Position numbers and translations under genes: made by a program. A stretch of DNA of 64,000 nucleotides from Hippopus hippopus (lineage: Eukaryota; Mollusca; Bivalvia; Cardiida; Cardiidae): assembly GCA_946811185.2 (NCBI GenBank), contig OX328112.1, forward strand, positions 3,162,001-3,226,000, written 5' to 3'. Positions 10,793-21,489 of the stretch are shown here, one piece after another. Below the pieces are notes generated by a model. It made no database searches. It saw nothing but the letters and a program-made list of their open reading frames with translations, and was not told where the DNA came from. The number at the start of each line of letters is the position of its first letter. The stretch's first letter is position 1.

Positions 10793-11519
10793 GAGCCTCT
10801 GCTATCAGCATCCAAAATCTGAATAAGGCAACAAATTTCTAGACTTGTTCATTTTGTATGTATTTGCAGACGACAAATTCAATGTGACTCAAAAAAATCG
10901 AATGATTGAGTTTCTTTTTGAAAAGGTAGACAACATTGTGGAACTAAGATGATGTATTGCTTAACCCTTTACCACACTATCCTGGGTTTTAACTACTACG
11001 AAGAAAATTCTTTTGAAAACATTGTAGGAAAAGGAGAAAAAAGATGTTTTGGCCACTGGCGTGTTGGCCACAGATGTTTTGGCCAGCTAAATATACAAAG
11101 TAGGATGTTGTGGCTAAATGTTAAATTTGTGAATTTTTGCCCCTTTAAACATGATTTTAAAAACATTGTAGCAAAATAAAAAATTGATATATTTGCAATA
11201 AATGAAGTATTGGGTTAATTTCTTTTTATTATATTCATTTCAGTGAAATACTGTGATTTCTCAGTGTATTATTTTTTCAGTTTTTCACAGTGAATAACAT
11301 CACTAGTGACGATATGTTATCATCACTAGTGATGATATAGTTTCAGAATGTTTGCTGGAACTACTTTTTTCCTATATCTCTCACACTCTAATGTTTCTGC
11401 TTCAAACATCTTTAGTAAACAATAGTACAGTACAGTGAAAAGATTTTTGGGATAGTCTTTCCAAACAACCCTGAGTTAACGACCTTGTGGGTGAAATAAT
11501 TTGAAAATATATTGAGAAA

Positions 11520-11720
11520 AGAAGATAGCTTTTTTGGGAGAGAGCTCTTGGAAAATATTGTGGAAAACCGAGAAAATACTACCGACCTGCATTTTCTCCT
11601 TTTTTCCATAACGTTTTCTATCCTATCAGAAAACCTAAGATCTTTTGTACCAATTTAGTATTTGTTGTTTAGAGATGTTTTTAATTTGGGAGAGTCTTAA
11701 ACTTGTCATGTGGGAAAGGA
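11520..11720 (+). mobile_element. Family A MITE, diverged, nested
   Basis: GGAAAATATTGTGGAAAACC faces GCATTTTCTCC...CATAACGTTTTC. The right end reads CTTGTCATGTGGGAAAGGA before TTAA (11721-11724). The hairpin centre is no longer palindromic. Confidence 0.6.
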
Positions 11721-11960
11721 TTAACTGTTTCTTCTAATTTCATATGGCTGGTTTTAAATTGTAAAGGTGCAAAACAAGGCATTCCTTCAAATGGAGAGAA
11801 AGATGACGTAATATACCCTCGAGCGTTACATCATCTGTTGCGTCAGCTGCTTCTGCCAAAAATATTCATGTGTTTGTAAAGAAAAATACTTTACATGTAT
11901 ACCTACCGTTCTTGATAATAATTAGCAAACAAAGGGAGAACTAGGAATATAATAAATAGA

Positions 11961-12112
11961 ATAATCAACTGGTGGTGTGTGATATTAAAAATCTGTCACT
12001 CGAATGGGGTTTGCTACGGTTAAAAAACTCGTCCTTGGGACTCGTTTTTCAACCGCACCACACCCCATTCTTGTGACAGATTTTTAATATCACACACCAC
12101 CAGTTGATTATC
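11961..12112. repeat. Foldback element with 70-bp arms
   Basis: The left arm starts ATAATCAACTGGTGGTGTGT (11961). The right arm ends with the inverse, ACACACCACCAGTTGATTAT (about 12112). The arms pair over about 70 bp with small differences and a very short loop around GTCCTTGGGAC. An AAATAG/CTATTT pairing extends the inverted repeat outward. Confidence 0.75.
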
Positions 12113-12741
12113 CTCTATTTAAAAATTCATCAATGTCACAAATAGTGAACTCTTTCATTTTTAACTGATTGGTATTACTGAATAGAATTACTAACTTTAA
12201 AGTGTTATTTTGCTTTTGTACTCAATTAAGGATGAAACTGTATTTGGTGATTGCTTTAATTACTAAATATCAACTCTGTCAATTAAAAATGATTTAACAG
12301 TAACCTAAAATTTCAATTCGCAACAATATTTTGCAACAAATCATAAAAAATCTATGCAGTTTGCTACAGAAGATTGCAAATCAAAGTCAAATTATGTTTT
12401 GGCCAAAAGTTATTTTAAAGCAAAGAAAAAAAAAAAACAGGAAATGAACTGAATTTGCTTTTCTGCATCAAAAAATGTAAACTTAAAAACATAGAAAGTA
12501 CATTTATTGCACTTTTCTGTGTTATAAATCATTTGGCCAAAACATCCTACTTTGCACATTTAGCTGGCCAAAATGTCCATGGCCAAAACGGCCTGGCCAA
12601 AATGTCCATGGCCAAAACATCTTGCCACCGTTTTCTACCCAGTCAAAGACAAATTCAATTATTTGAGACAAGTTAGAACTGCCTTCTGCTAATACTGTCA
12701 GTTTGGACAAGTCTACATTTTTATGGTGTGGAAAAGAGTAA

Positions 12742-13350
12742 ACAGCATTTTCTCTTTTCCCAACGATGTTTTCGATGTCTCTTACGAACAAAGTCCGTAA
12801 CAAAGAAACAAATGAACAAATGCATATGGAGCGATGAGAAACTTTGTTTATCATTTTCAAAGCTAATACAGGATTCTGTGTGCATTGCCTACAGGCAAAC
12901 TAAGTGTCAAACATCGATACCAAATGGAAACTTGCGAACATTTCGGAAAACTGCAGATTTCAAAAATTCGAAATTTCGATAATTCAAAAAAAATCTGGCT
13001 GTCCCTATCACTTCGAATTACCGAGATTTGACTGTATACAAGCAAGAGTTATGGGTCTTGCACATGACACTTTGTCTCATGGTGCTTTACAAATGTGTGA
13101 AGTTTTATCAAAATATCTTACAAATTTTTCCAGATATAGAGCGGACACAATTCGTGATGGACAGACAGACGGACGCACTGGGAAAAACAATATGTCTCCT
13201 GACTCTGACAGGGGGAGACATAATAATAAATTAAATTCATAGAGCTACCTGATGCCTTTAAGATCACTGTATAGTTCTTTACAATCTATTGCTGACGGCT
13301 GGCAAATCTCTACTTAGACCATTCTGTTAAACTACTAATTTGTCAGAGAC
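12742..13350 (+). mobile_element. Non-autonomous element end with GGGGGAGACATAAT hairpin
   Basis: After a fragment of family A right arm (CAGCATTTTCTCTTTTCCC, 12744-12762), the stretch 13030-13225 carries CGGACACAATTCGTGATGG, ACAGACAGACGGACGC, and then a stem pairing TATGTCTCC (13191-13199) with GGGGAGACATAA (about 13213). The same layout (GACGGAC-type block, terminal hairpin, CATAA) is found at 33330-33395 and, inverted, at 38312-38400. The frames in this region are not coding. Confidence 0.45.
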
Positions 13351-13359
13351 AGGTTAAAA

Positions 13360-13560
13360 AAAAGGTTCCTAGGTGGCTCAGTTGTATGGTGTAGAACTCA
13401 GACACCTGTGTTATTTGTGTGAGTGTCATCAGGTAGGATACCTCAGAGCCCTTGCCTAGTACTACTGAAATCCATGACAAATATGAATAAGTAGGTGTTG
13501 CCGCAATTTGACTGAAATGAAATAATGTTCAAAGTGGCCAAAAACACAAAACAACTAATC
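13360..13560 (+). mobile_element. S1-type SINE, diverged
   Basis: The tRNA-like A box is GGTGGCTCAGTTGTATGG. The 3-prime block is TGCCGCAATTTGACTGAAAT followed by AATGTTCAAAGTGG. The B box is decayed. The tail is AACAACTAATCACTTAACC. Confidence 0.55.
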
Positions 13561-13810
13561 ACTTAACCAATTTATTACTGAATTAGATAATATCCACATA
13601 GTCCTAAGTTGCAAGAATAAGACTGGATTTCTCTATCCATTGTCAAGGTTCTAATCCAGTATGAACGACAATATAACATGGGTTCTTACTCCCATAAACA
13701 GTTCAAACAACTAACATTTGATTTGTTGTTTTCAAAACAGTGTGGTCATTCAGTGTCAACCGATTACAGTGCTGACAGCACTTTGATAATTTATTGGAGT
13801 TACAAATATA

Positions 13811-15303
13811 CTGATGGAAAAAAGTTTAGCAACAAATTTCAAACTAACACTACTTTACAAAAAGGCAATTGTTAAAATCCAAACCTTATACGCATAGTAT
13901 GCATGTCGACTGAGGTTAGCCCCATAGCATTTTTATGTGCTATTGTCCGTCTATCCGTGATATTGGGTCGATTTATGAAAATCACGCTCTGCGCGTGCAC
14001 AAGCCTAATGTCTGTACATGTTTCAGACTGCTACATGTGGATAGACTGATCGTTTATCGAATTAAAAGAAAACGCTTAAAAAATCTTTGAAAATTGTTAT
14101 GGGGCGCTGACCTGGTATGATGTTAGATCAACGTCAGATGGCAATCGGTATGTTGATAGGTGGTATAAGTGCAAGTAATATTGCACGGCATTTTGGTGTT
14201 CACAGAAGCACAATAAGCCGTCTTCAGGCAAGACACCAGCAAACCTGACCATGTTGCAGACAGGCCATGTTCGGGGAGGCCATGGAAGACTTCGCCACGT
14301 GCAGACAATTACATTATCACTTTATCAAGATGTAACCGCTTTTGGTCCAGTAGCAAAATCGCTAGTCATGTTCGAAATGCCACTGGTACAAGAATTTCAT
14401 CTCGAACAGTACGTAATCGTCTGAGGTCTGCAAGTTTGAGAGCCTATCGACCGTACGTTTGCGTTCCACTTACATCATCGTCAAGCAAAGTTTTAATGGG
14501 CTAGAGCTCATTGGAGATGGACTAGAAACCAATGGAATGAAGTTGTTTTCACCGATGAGTCTCGCTTTAATGTTGACTTTGGTGATGGACGAGCCAGAGT
14601 GGTGAGAGATTCCTTGCTAAAAACGTCATTGAACACGATCGTTATGGCAGAGGTAGCGTCATGATATGGGGCGGGATAAGTCACAGAGCAAAGACAGACA
14701 TTATCATCGTTGCAGGAAACCTAACAGCTGACCGATACTTCAACGAAATTCTTCATCCTGTGCTTATCCCGTTTTTACACAATGGTCATCCACGTATGCT
14801 GCAACAGGACAATGCCCGCCCTCATACCGCACGCCAAACTCAGTTGTTTTTACAGCGACACGGTGTTCGTACACTTGTAAGGCCTGTCAAATCCCCCGAT
14901 CTCTCGCCTATTGGGCATCTGTGGGACCACCTGGAACGGCAAGTACGAAAACGTCATGACGTCAATAACGTCCAAGACCTCGAACAGATTTTACGCAGAG
15001 AGTGGGAAAGAATCCCTTTGCACATTGTAAAAAACCTCATTGCTAGCATGAGGCGTAGGTGCACTGCTGTCTTTACCCACAGGGGAGGTCACACATGATA
15101 TTGACTGTGACATATCCTTATGCTACTGACGTCAATTTATGTTTTTGAGTAACCTCATTTTCAAATTGGCTTGATTGGATTTCACATCCCCTAGTCAGTT
15201 AATGAGTAAATGATTGACTGGCGGCAGGTTTTTTCCTCCGTAAACCCCCTGTAGTCGCTCAATTCCTAAAAATATCGCGTGTTGCTAAACTTTTTTCCCT
15301 CAG
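13811..15303 (+). mobile_element. Tc1/mariner element, inactive (1493 bp)
   Basis: Inverted ends of about 25 bp, CTGATGGAAAAAAGTTTAGC on the left and the inverse of CTGAGGGAAAAAAGTTTAGC on the right, lie directly inside TA dinucleotides (13809-13810 and 15304-15305). The interior holds a broken transposase. The right flank (15306-15633) is part of a second copy of the GGCCAAAAC-type element, which was therefore the insertion target on that side. Confidence 0.93.
14117..15098 (+). pseudogene. Tc1-family transposase pseudogene
   Basis: This would be a DD34E transposase, which cuts and pastes its element at TA sites. The N-terminal helix-turn-helix part is readable (SNIARHFGVHRSTISRL) from the ATG at 14117 or 14120. 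A TGA and frameshifts follow around 14247-14280 and 14500-14640. The catalytic core is recognisable as FTDESRF (first Asp) and QQDNARPHTA (second Asp). The C-terminal 145 residues are open from 14661. At the third catalytic position the usual PIEHLW reads PIGHLW, so the Glu is replaced by Gly. Several frame breaks together with the lost catalytic residue make it inactive. Confidence 0.93.
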
Positions 15304-15305
15304 TA

Positions 15306-15633
15306 TAGTTAACTTCTTCAAATTTTAATTGATTGGTGTTATAAATATTTACTTTCAAAAGTTACTTTGTTAAAATTACACTCTATGATGAATGAAATTG
15401 TGTTTGATAATTGATTTTATTGCCCATTATCAATTTTGTCAAATAATGTTGATTGAAAATAACTTGAAACTGTAGCTTGCAACAGAGTATGAAAAATCAA
15501 AGCAGTTTGCTATTTTTCTGTGTTAAAAATATTTGGCCAAAACGTCCAACTTTGCATTTTCAGCTGGCCAAAACATCCATGGGCAAAACGTCATGGCCAA
15601 AATGTCCGTCACAAAAATGTCTGTCCACCGTTA
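15306..15633 (+). mobile_element. Right end of a second GGCCAAAAC-type element
   Basis: The AT-rich body resembles 12130-12530. The end carries TTTGGCCAAAACGTCCAACT, CAGCTGGCCAAAACATCC, GGCCAAAATGTCC and stops near CCACCG, as the copy ending at 12622-12630 does. The left half was not found beyond the Tc1 element. Confidence 0.6.
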
Positions 15634-15641
15634 TAATTTAA

Positions 15642-15838
15642 AGGTTTTAAGGACCCTCGTGAAAAAGTATTTTTTTGAAAACATTGTGGTAAAAGGAGAA
15701 AATGCTGGTAACTTGGAATGTTTCCTACCCTGTTTTAGACAGGTTAAAACATTTGAGCAACATTTGATTTGTCTTGAAGGGCTGCAAATGCTTTCATTTT
15801 AGACCAGTCTAAATATTGTGTAGTTCGGTTAACCCTTT
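15642..15838 (+). mobile_element. Family A MITE, subfamily with decayed right arm
   Basis: It follows TTAA (15638-15641) and abuts the next copy at a shared TTAA (15839-15842). The left arm is intact, but after GCTGGTAAC the sequence goes to TTGGAATGTTTCCTACC, so the hairpin is lost. The variant GAGCAACATTTGATTTGTC also occurs in the copy at 22063. Confidence 0.75.
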
Positions 15839-15842
15839 ACCA

Positions 15843-16059
15843 AACAATCCCTGGTTTTTATGACTCAGAGGAAGAAGACTTCCGAAAACATTGTGCGAAA
15901 AAGGGGAACATGCTGGTAACCAGCATTTTCTCCTTTTCCCACAATGTTTTCTACTCTTCTAAAGTAAAGTTTCACTCTTTTAGTAACCTTTATTTTGTCG
16001 TCTGCAAATGCTTTCAATTTAGACCAGTCTAAATATTTTGGAGTTTGGTAAAGATGTCA
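15843..16059 (+). mobile_element. Family A MITE, right terminus altered
   Basis: The left end CCCTTTACCAAACAATCCC begins right after the TTAA shared with the previous copy. The palindrome is nearly intact. The right end reads GAGTTTGGTAAAGATGTCAA instead of GGTAAAGRGTTAA. The copy at 22063 ends the same way (AGATGTCAACCCC). Confidence 0.8.
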
Positions 16060-16091
16060 ACCCCATATCAAGCAGTCCTGATGTTAAACAA

Positions 16092-16359
16092 TTGTTTGTT
16101 TGTTGGCATTGGAGTTTAACATCATTTTAACAGCTTAGGTCAAATCATGGCGGTCAGTGACGCACCCATGTGTTTCCTGGCTTTCTCACACCAGTACTGA
16201 CACAACTTTCTTTCCAAAGCCACTGACTACTTTTCTCAAATGCATCAGAGCTTAGAGGCGAAAAATCGCCGGAAAGAAAGTTCGCCGTAACCGGGTATCA
16301 AACCCACAACCTCCAGGTCACGAGTCAGGTATCCTAACCACTGGGCCACCTGGCCAGGC
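16092..16359 (-). mobile_element. S1 SINE, full length (268 bp)
   Basis: Read on the minus strand, the head CCAGTGGTTAGGATACCTGA with GTGGGTTTGATACCCGG gives tRNA-like A and B boxes. The body contains AGTCAGTGGCTTTGGAAAG, the 3-prime block is ACCGCCATGATTTGACC, and the tail is AACAAACAAACAA. Flanking 12-bp repeats, GATGTTAAACAA (16080-16091) and GACGTTAAACAA (16360-16371), form the target duplication with one mismatch. It would be transcribed by RNA polymerase III and moved by a partner LINE. Confidence 0.85.
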
Positions 16360-16371
16360 GACGTTAAACAA

Positions 16372-16555
16372 GCTTGAGGAAGAAGGCATTATTTTGGAAA
16401 AAGGAGAAATACTGGGAACCAGCATTTTCATCTTTCACACAGTGTTTTTTAGCCTTTCCAACACAAATTTAATGTTTTTAGTAATTTTCAGTTGTCATCT
16501 GCAAATGTTTTCAAATTAAACAAAGCTGAAATTGTTGCCTGGTAGAGTTAAATGG
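16372..16555 (+). mobile_element. Family A MITE, diverged fragment
   Basis: GAAAAAGGAGAAATACTGGGAACCAGCATTTTCATC and the following CAGTTGTCATCTGCAAATG keep the family outline. The terminus reads TGCCTGGTAGAGTTAA. The left terminus was lost at the SINE. Confidence 0.6.
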
Positions 16556-16637
16556 CTAGATTTTTCTTCAAAAGGATGGAAACATTGTGGGGAATGGAGA
16601 AAAATACTAGTTATGGACATCTTCTCACTAGTTTTAA

Positions 16638-16775
16638 CCCTTACAGTGCCTCTCACTGCAATGGTTGCCTCTGTGGCCAGTGTAGATCAAGATCTACACT
16701 GTCCACTTTGGCAAAACTCAATAGATGAAAGCAACCATGAACTTGCAATCATTTGGGACATTTTTTGAAGGCGAG
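16638..16775 (+). mobile_element. Family B palindromic MITE
   Basis: It starts after TTAA (16634-16637) with CCCTTACAGTGCCTCTCAC. The palindrome is short here, reduced to GTGTAGATCAAGATCTACAC. The right terminus is not clear, but CAATCATTTGGGACAT matches the copy at 28118. Confidence 0.65.
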
Positions 16776-17693
16776 ATTTTCATTCTCGTCTTCATATGTC
16801 AGCGCTCGCCAGTCTGCTGCAAATGCCTCTGAACAGCATTATCCAAACGCCTTTCAAGTAGTTCGATACTTCTCGAGTACATAAGAACAAAATAATGTCG
16901 AGAACATTGTAAATTTAATCAGATCAGCAAGAAGAAACTTTAAATTTCTAGAAGGAATGAAATCGAATTCTTAAAAAGCGTCGTTTTTGACAAATGCAAA
17001 ATACTTTGGATCAGTTGATTGTTACAATAGTGTTGCTACAGCAACAAATAAACTGTAGCTGTAATAAGCCAATTGAAACCTACTAAAATGACGTCATACG
17101 GACCTACTTCCACTCCACAACGCATAAACAACTAACCAGAAGGATCGTATATGTAAATTTACGACCCCTGAACTAACCAATCGGATAGCTTTTTTGAATG
17201 ACGTATCGCTGACAGACCTCTTTTCTCTGTTGACAACATTATTCTGCCTTTATGAGAAGTAAAATTTCAATGAAATAAATTCCTTTGAATCATCAAGTGT
17301 TTATACAAAAATTTTCTCTTTCAAAGAAATATCTTTTTCTTCTATCAAAGTTGTCCTTGACATTATGATTAATGAATAGGTTATTGTTAGGCATCACTGT
17401 GATCAGCGTGGCCCAGTTTTGATTCCGGAGACCCGTGAAAAGAAAAAGGTAAATCAGTTGAAATCACAATATATGTCATTTCGAAGTAGTTCCGGCCAGC
17501 ATAATGTACCGATGTATAGCAGGGGATAGCCTGGGTTCCAGTCTTATCGTTTCTTTCCTTATATACGAATATGATCGGACTTTACTACGTCAAAAATGAC
17601 AATAACATGATCTGTACCCATTTAATCACGCAAAAAGTTCTTCTTTTGATCGTCACGATGCTTAACGTTCAGCAAGTATTCATAAATATTTAA
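16776..17693. other. Non-coding stretch
   Basis: No supported gene. A TGACGTCA palindrome (about 17090) and a CpG-bearing patch around 17100-17220 could be regulatory, but nothing downstream supports a promoter call. Confidence 0.3.
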
Positions 17694-17905
17694 CCCTTTA
17701 CCACTCACTTGTAACGACTCTGAAAAAGCAAGCTTTTAAAAACATCGAGGGAAGAGGTGATATTGCTTGAAACCGGCGTTTTTTTTCCTTTTACCACAAT
17801 GTTTCTACCCTATCAAGAGCAAATTTCGTCCCTAATTTGGGCCACCCTGAATTTGTCGTCTGCAAATGCTTTCAATTTCAACTTAGTCTGAAATTTCGTA
17901 AAGAA
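17694..17905 (+). mobile_element. Family A MITE, diverged
   Basis: TTAA lies at 17690-17693 and the left end is CCCTTTACCACTCACTTG. The arms have drifted (AACATCGAGGGAAGAGG against CCTTTTACCACAATG). The right TTAA is gone. Confidence 0.65.
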
Positions 17906-18550
17906 TAAACGCTTATTGCAATGAATTGTTATCATAATCACTTACCTCCATCATTATTAGAACTGAAATCTTTACGTAATATAATCCGTTTGTTTTCCTC
18001 GAAAAAATTTCCTTCAACTACACTTCTTTTCAAAACTGAATAACAATGATAAAATTATCTTGACACAGAGAATCAAACAGTCCTAGAATGCATCGGACGT
18101 ATTCATGTTTTTCTAAGGACACAGACCAAGGGCCTGTATCTGTGTAACTGTATACGATATATTATTGTCGAACAAAGGAATAGGGTGTATCTCAATTGAC
18201 GGGTAGGCAATCATTTTGCTTTCATGTTTGCCGACAAGCTGAACGTACATTCCGATTACGCGGGATAAATGAAACACAAGCGTTAATGTCAACGAACCCT
18301 TAGACCGCTTATTACGTCTGTCTCTTTTGCAGACAAGGAAGATGAATCTATGGTCTGCACAGAATATGCAATCTTATGTCGGATCTGCAGTGTGAGCTAC
18401 CTTGTAATAATCCGACTAAAACAGCCCTGGATGGAGTTGCAATAATTAAGCATTTTTCCCGAAATGGAAAATGCCAATTTCATCAATCCAGCGCTCTAAG
18501 GGTTAACAGGGTCAGAGATTACAAGAATCGTATAAACAGAACATCCTCGG
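17906..18550. other. Non-coding stretch
   Basis: No supported gene. The open frame at 18376-18564 ends inside the SINE target duplication and shows no family signal. Confidence 0.35.
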
Positions 18551-18560
18551 ACGTCCCTCA

Positions 18561-18855
18561 TTGACGAGCCGGCATAGCTCAGTTGGTAGAGCGTAAGACT
18601 CATGATCATGAGGGTGTGGGTTCGATTCCCGCGGCTGGCCATCTAAAATTACTAATAGTCTTTTGGATGAGACGTTAAACCGAGGTCCCGTGTGACGGTG
18701 CTATACACCGAGCACGTTAAAGAACCAGGCGTAACTTAGGATGGGTTTCGTCCTGTATCCGCACTATCCCCCGTAACAATACTAACAGCCTTCAGTGGGC
18801 GTCGCCCATATGGGAAACCGATGGCGACGATAAATAAACGCAAATTCAATCAATC
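18561..18855 (+). mobile_element. tRNA-derived SINE with intact cloverleaf head
   Basis: A perfect 10-bp target duplication, ACGTCCCTCA, lies at 18551-18560 and 18856-18865. The head (18568-18642) folds as a tRNA, with acceptor GCCGGCA, D arm GCTC...GAGC, T arm GTGGG-TTCGATT-CCCGC and anticodon loop CTCATGA, which gives CAT (Met). The central block GATGAGACGTTAAACC is a conserved core I associate from memory with broadly distributed metazoan SINEs. The tail is AAATTCAATCAATC. The exact duplication and good fold suggest a recent insertion. Confidence 0.9.
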
Positions 18856-18865
18856 ACGTCCCTCA

Positions 18866-20215
18866 CAGGACCTATGAAGTCAACCGTCAAATGATGTTGG
18901 TTATCCTTAATAGGATGGCAAACATTGTATGAAACGGAGAAAATGTTCGTTGCCGGTATTTTCTCATGTTCCTGCAAGGTTTCAAAATACTCTTCCTTTT
19001 TTTTTAAAAGCCCCATTCTTTCAGGTCATTAAAACTCAGCACGTGTATTGTAATCTAAAAGTTAAATCTCCGTTTTGAACATCGGAAGTTGTTTGTTTTG
19101 AAACTCTTTTCAATCTTGATAAAATACATTTCAAATAAAATGGTAAAACAATTAAAAAAAATGCCTTTTAACCGAAAGACAAAATTTTTACAACCTCAGG
19201 GGAAAAAAAAACAACACTTTTCGAAATACTTTTGGAAAAGGAGAAAATGCTAGTAACCAGTATTTTCTCCCTTTACCATTATGTTTTGTAGTTTTTCCCA
19301 GCCAAACGGCACATTTTCAGCTGCTCTTAACTTATCGTCTGCTAATTGCTTAATGTAGACAGCCCAAATTTTTTGTTATTTTCTAAAGGCTTTTGTAAAA
19401 GGTTACTAAGACCAGGGATCGTATATACACATGTAAGATCCCTGCTAAGATGGAAAAAATTGTCAGAAAGTCAAAAAATTAATGTTGATTATCATTATTT
19501 GCTACTTTTCCTACAACGCTTTCAAAAGCCTCTTCTTCAACATTGTTAAAAGTCAGTATTGTGATCTAAAAGGCCGAATCTCAGTTTCTATACTCTGAAA
19601 GGCACATTTCTAGAAACTCTTTGCTCTCTCAATAAAATTGTCTATGGAATAAAATGGTAAAGACTTTCAAGAAATAAATCATCTCATAACAGTTTTAGAC
19701 CTGCCAAAATTGATTGTATTTTCAAGCAAAAACTATTCTTCAACCCTTTATCATACCCTATCAAGTACTGTTTTAACAACCCTGAGAAAGAGGCCATGTA
19801 AAAACTTTATTTTGAAAGGGAGAAATTTTCTTAACTCTTTACAGGAAGAAAAAATTTCAGACTTGCCAAAATTGAATGCATTTTCAGGTAGCAACTTAAA
19901 TCTGGCACCATTGATGGAACCTGTCTGAAATAGGATGGAAGACATTTCAGGAAAAGGAGAAAATGTTAGTTAGCACCAAATTCTTTTCACACCAAAAGTT
20001 CACAAGCCTTCTTCCTAAAGACCTTTTAAACTCATTATTGGAGTAATAGAGGGGTACATCTAAGTTTCTATACAACGAAAAAATATATACGGGTAATGGT
20101 AAATCAAAACTCTTTGCTATCACATAAAATTTTTCCTTCAAATAAAATGGCAAAGAGTTTCAGAAAAGTCCTTTCGTTTTAATTTTTTTCAATTCATTTT
20201 CACAAGCCTTCTCTA
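18866..20215. repeat. Cluster of decayed family A fragments
   Basis: Fragments with GGAAAAGGAGAAAATGCTAG and TATTTTCTCCCTTTACC (19235-19281), CTATCAAGTACTGTTTTAAC (19756-19775), AACTTTATTTTGAAAGGG (19804) and several TGGTAAAG-like ends show at least four old copies overwriting each other. None has both ends or a palindromic centre. The short open frames here are not coding. Confidence 0.5.
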
Positions 20216-20527
20216 AGTTTGTTGAAACTCAGGATAGTCAACTGGTCTCCATTGCACAGGAACATTGCACAACCCTATACACTTTGCTGTATCAGGAGAG
20301 GCGATTAAACTACAGGAAAATGTATCGCAATATGTTATGCCTATATTCCAAACTCGCCTTCATACTGTACTTTCAGTACTTTGATTCTTACATGAAAATG
20401 TCTGATTGGTTTATTTGGCACTATAAGGTCCATTTTCTTTGGGCCTGTCAAAACTTGAGACTGTTTGGTAAGAGTTAAAGAATTTCAACGTTTTTCCTCA
20501 AATCTAGAATGTTAGAAATTGCAACCC
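20216..20527. other. Non-coding stretch
   Basis: No supported gene or repeat, apart from TTTGGTAAGAGTTAA at 20463-20477, which is an isolated family A right end. Confidence 0.35.
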
Positions 20528-20531
20528 TTAA

Positions 20532-20753
20532 CCCTTTACCGAAAAATTTCTGGTTTTTATAACCCTTGAGAAAGAAGCCTTTTGAAAACAATGTGGGAAA
20601 AGGAGAAAATGCTGGTAACCAGCATTTTCTCCTTTTCTCACAATGTTTTCTACCTTTCCCAAAACAAATTTCAATTCTCCAGACACATTTGTTCTGTCGT
20701 CTGCAAATGCTTTCAATTTGGACCAGTCTAAAATTTTGTCGTTTTGTAAAGAG
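20532..20753 (+). mobile_element. Family A TTAA MITE, complete (222 bp)
   Basis: TTAA lies at 20528-20531 and 20754-20757. The left end is CCCTTTACCGAAAAATTTC, an unusual variant. The palindrome is intact except AACAATGTG for AACATTGTG in the left arm. Confidence 0.92.
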
Positions 20754-20757
20754 TTAA

Positions 20758-21261
20758 CTACACAATCCCAATATTTCAAGGCATTATCCTCCTAATGCTT
20801 CTAGTGCAAAATGGAATGAAATTAATTTGTAAGTTGGTAAATAAGGATTTATACTGATATAATACTTTTTCATGTTCCTAATCAACCAGAAATTCCTTTG
20901 AAATTATTTGTTGATACTTTTGTTAGTTTCCTGAAAAGGGAGGTAATTATTATCTCCATTTGTAATGAGACTACAGTGGTTTTAGATTTATAAATGATAA
21001 TTCTAGGAAGGAAAAAGAGGAAAAAATTGGCTTGGTTAAAGTAATACAATAATACTTATTTTAAATCATAGCAATTTTTGTAGGATAATATTTTAGTGGA
21101 AATAGCTGTTTTCCATTAGGAGGCAGGGTTTTCCCTTGGCTTTAAAAACTGGGGTCATTGTGACCCCTTGCCTCATTAGTTGTGGGTCATTTTGTAAACT
21201 TAGGGGTTCAAAATAAATGAGTTTCTTCGTTCTCAAGCATGGAATACAATGCATTTCACCT
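20758..21261. other. Non-coding stretch
   Basis: AT-rich; nothing supported. Confidence 0.4.
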
Positions 21262-21265
21262 TTAA

Positions 21266-21485
21266 CCCATTACCATACAATCCCTACTTTTGACGACCCT
21301 GAGAAAGAAGCCTTTAGAAACATTGTGGGAAAAGGAGAAAATGCTGGTAACCAGCATTTTCTCCTTTTCCCACAATGTTTTCTACTCTTCACAGAACAAA
21401 TTTCAAATTTTCAGTCACTTTTATTTTGTCGTCTGCAAATGCTTTCGATTTGGACAAGCCTAAAATTTTGTCGTTTGGTAAAGAG
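21266..21485 (+). mobile_element. Family A TTAA MITE, near complete (220 bp)
   Basis: The left TTAA is at 21262-21265. The right one has mutated to GTAA (21486-21489). It belongs to the CATTAC-ended subfamily, and one A is missing from the left arm (TAGAAACATTG). Confidence 0.9.
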
Positions 21486-21489
21486 GTAA

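Larger units (their letters stand above)
11042..12622. mobile_element. Element with GGCCAAAAC-rich inverted ends
   Basis: The left end (11042-11120) carries AGATGTTTTGGCCA, a second TGTTTTGGCCAGCTAAATAT, then AAAGTAGGATGTTGTGGC. The right end (12533-12622) is the inverse of the same series with one extra TTTTGGCCA subunit. So the inverted repeats are about 80-90 bp and are themselves built of subrepeats of about 20 bp, as in foldback elements. The interior has no transposase frame, and holds a decayed family A copy (11520-11720) and a hairpin (11961-12112). The superfamily is not assigned. Confidence 0.65.
10965..12738 (+). mobile_element. Family A MITE split by a 1.6-kb element
   Basis: The left half (10965-11041) starts after TTAA (10961-10964) with CCCTTTACCACAC and runs into the palindrome arm. 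The right half (about 12623-12738) resumes at GTTTTCTACCCAGTC and ends GTGTGGAAAAGAG. The right-hand TTAA has become GTAA. The intervening sequence is the GGCCAAAAC-type element, which therefore arrived later, at the hairpin centre. Confidence 0.75.

Noticed and set aside
18568..18642. Functional tRNA-Met gene
   Set aside because: It is the head of a SINE with a conserved body, a tail and a 10-bp target duplication. The anticodon stem has a mismatch.
20528..20779. Open frames across family A copies (for example peptides with KGENAGNQHFLLFPQCF)
   Set aside because: The same peptide appears on both strands and at many copies because the core is a palindrome. It is a translation of repeat DNA.
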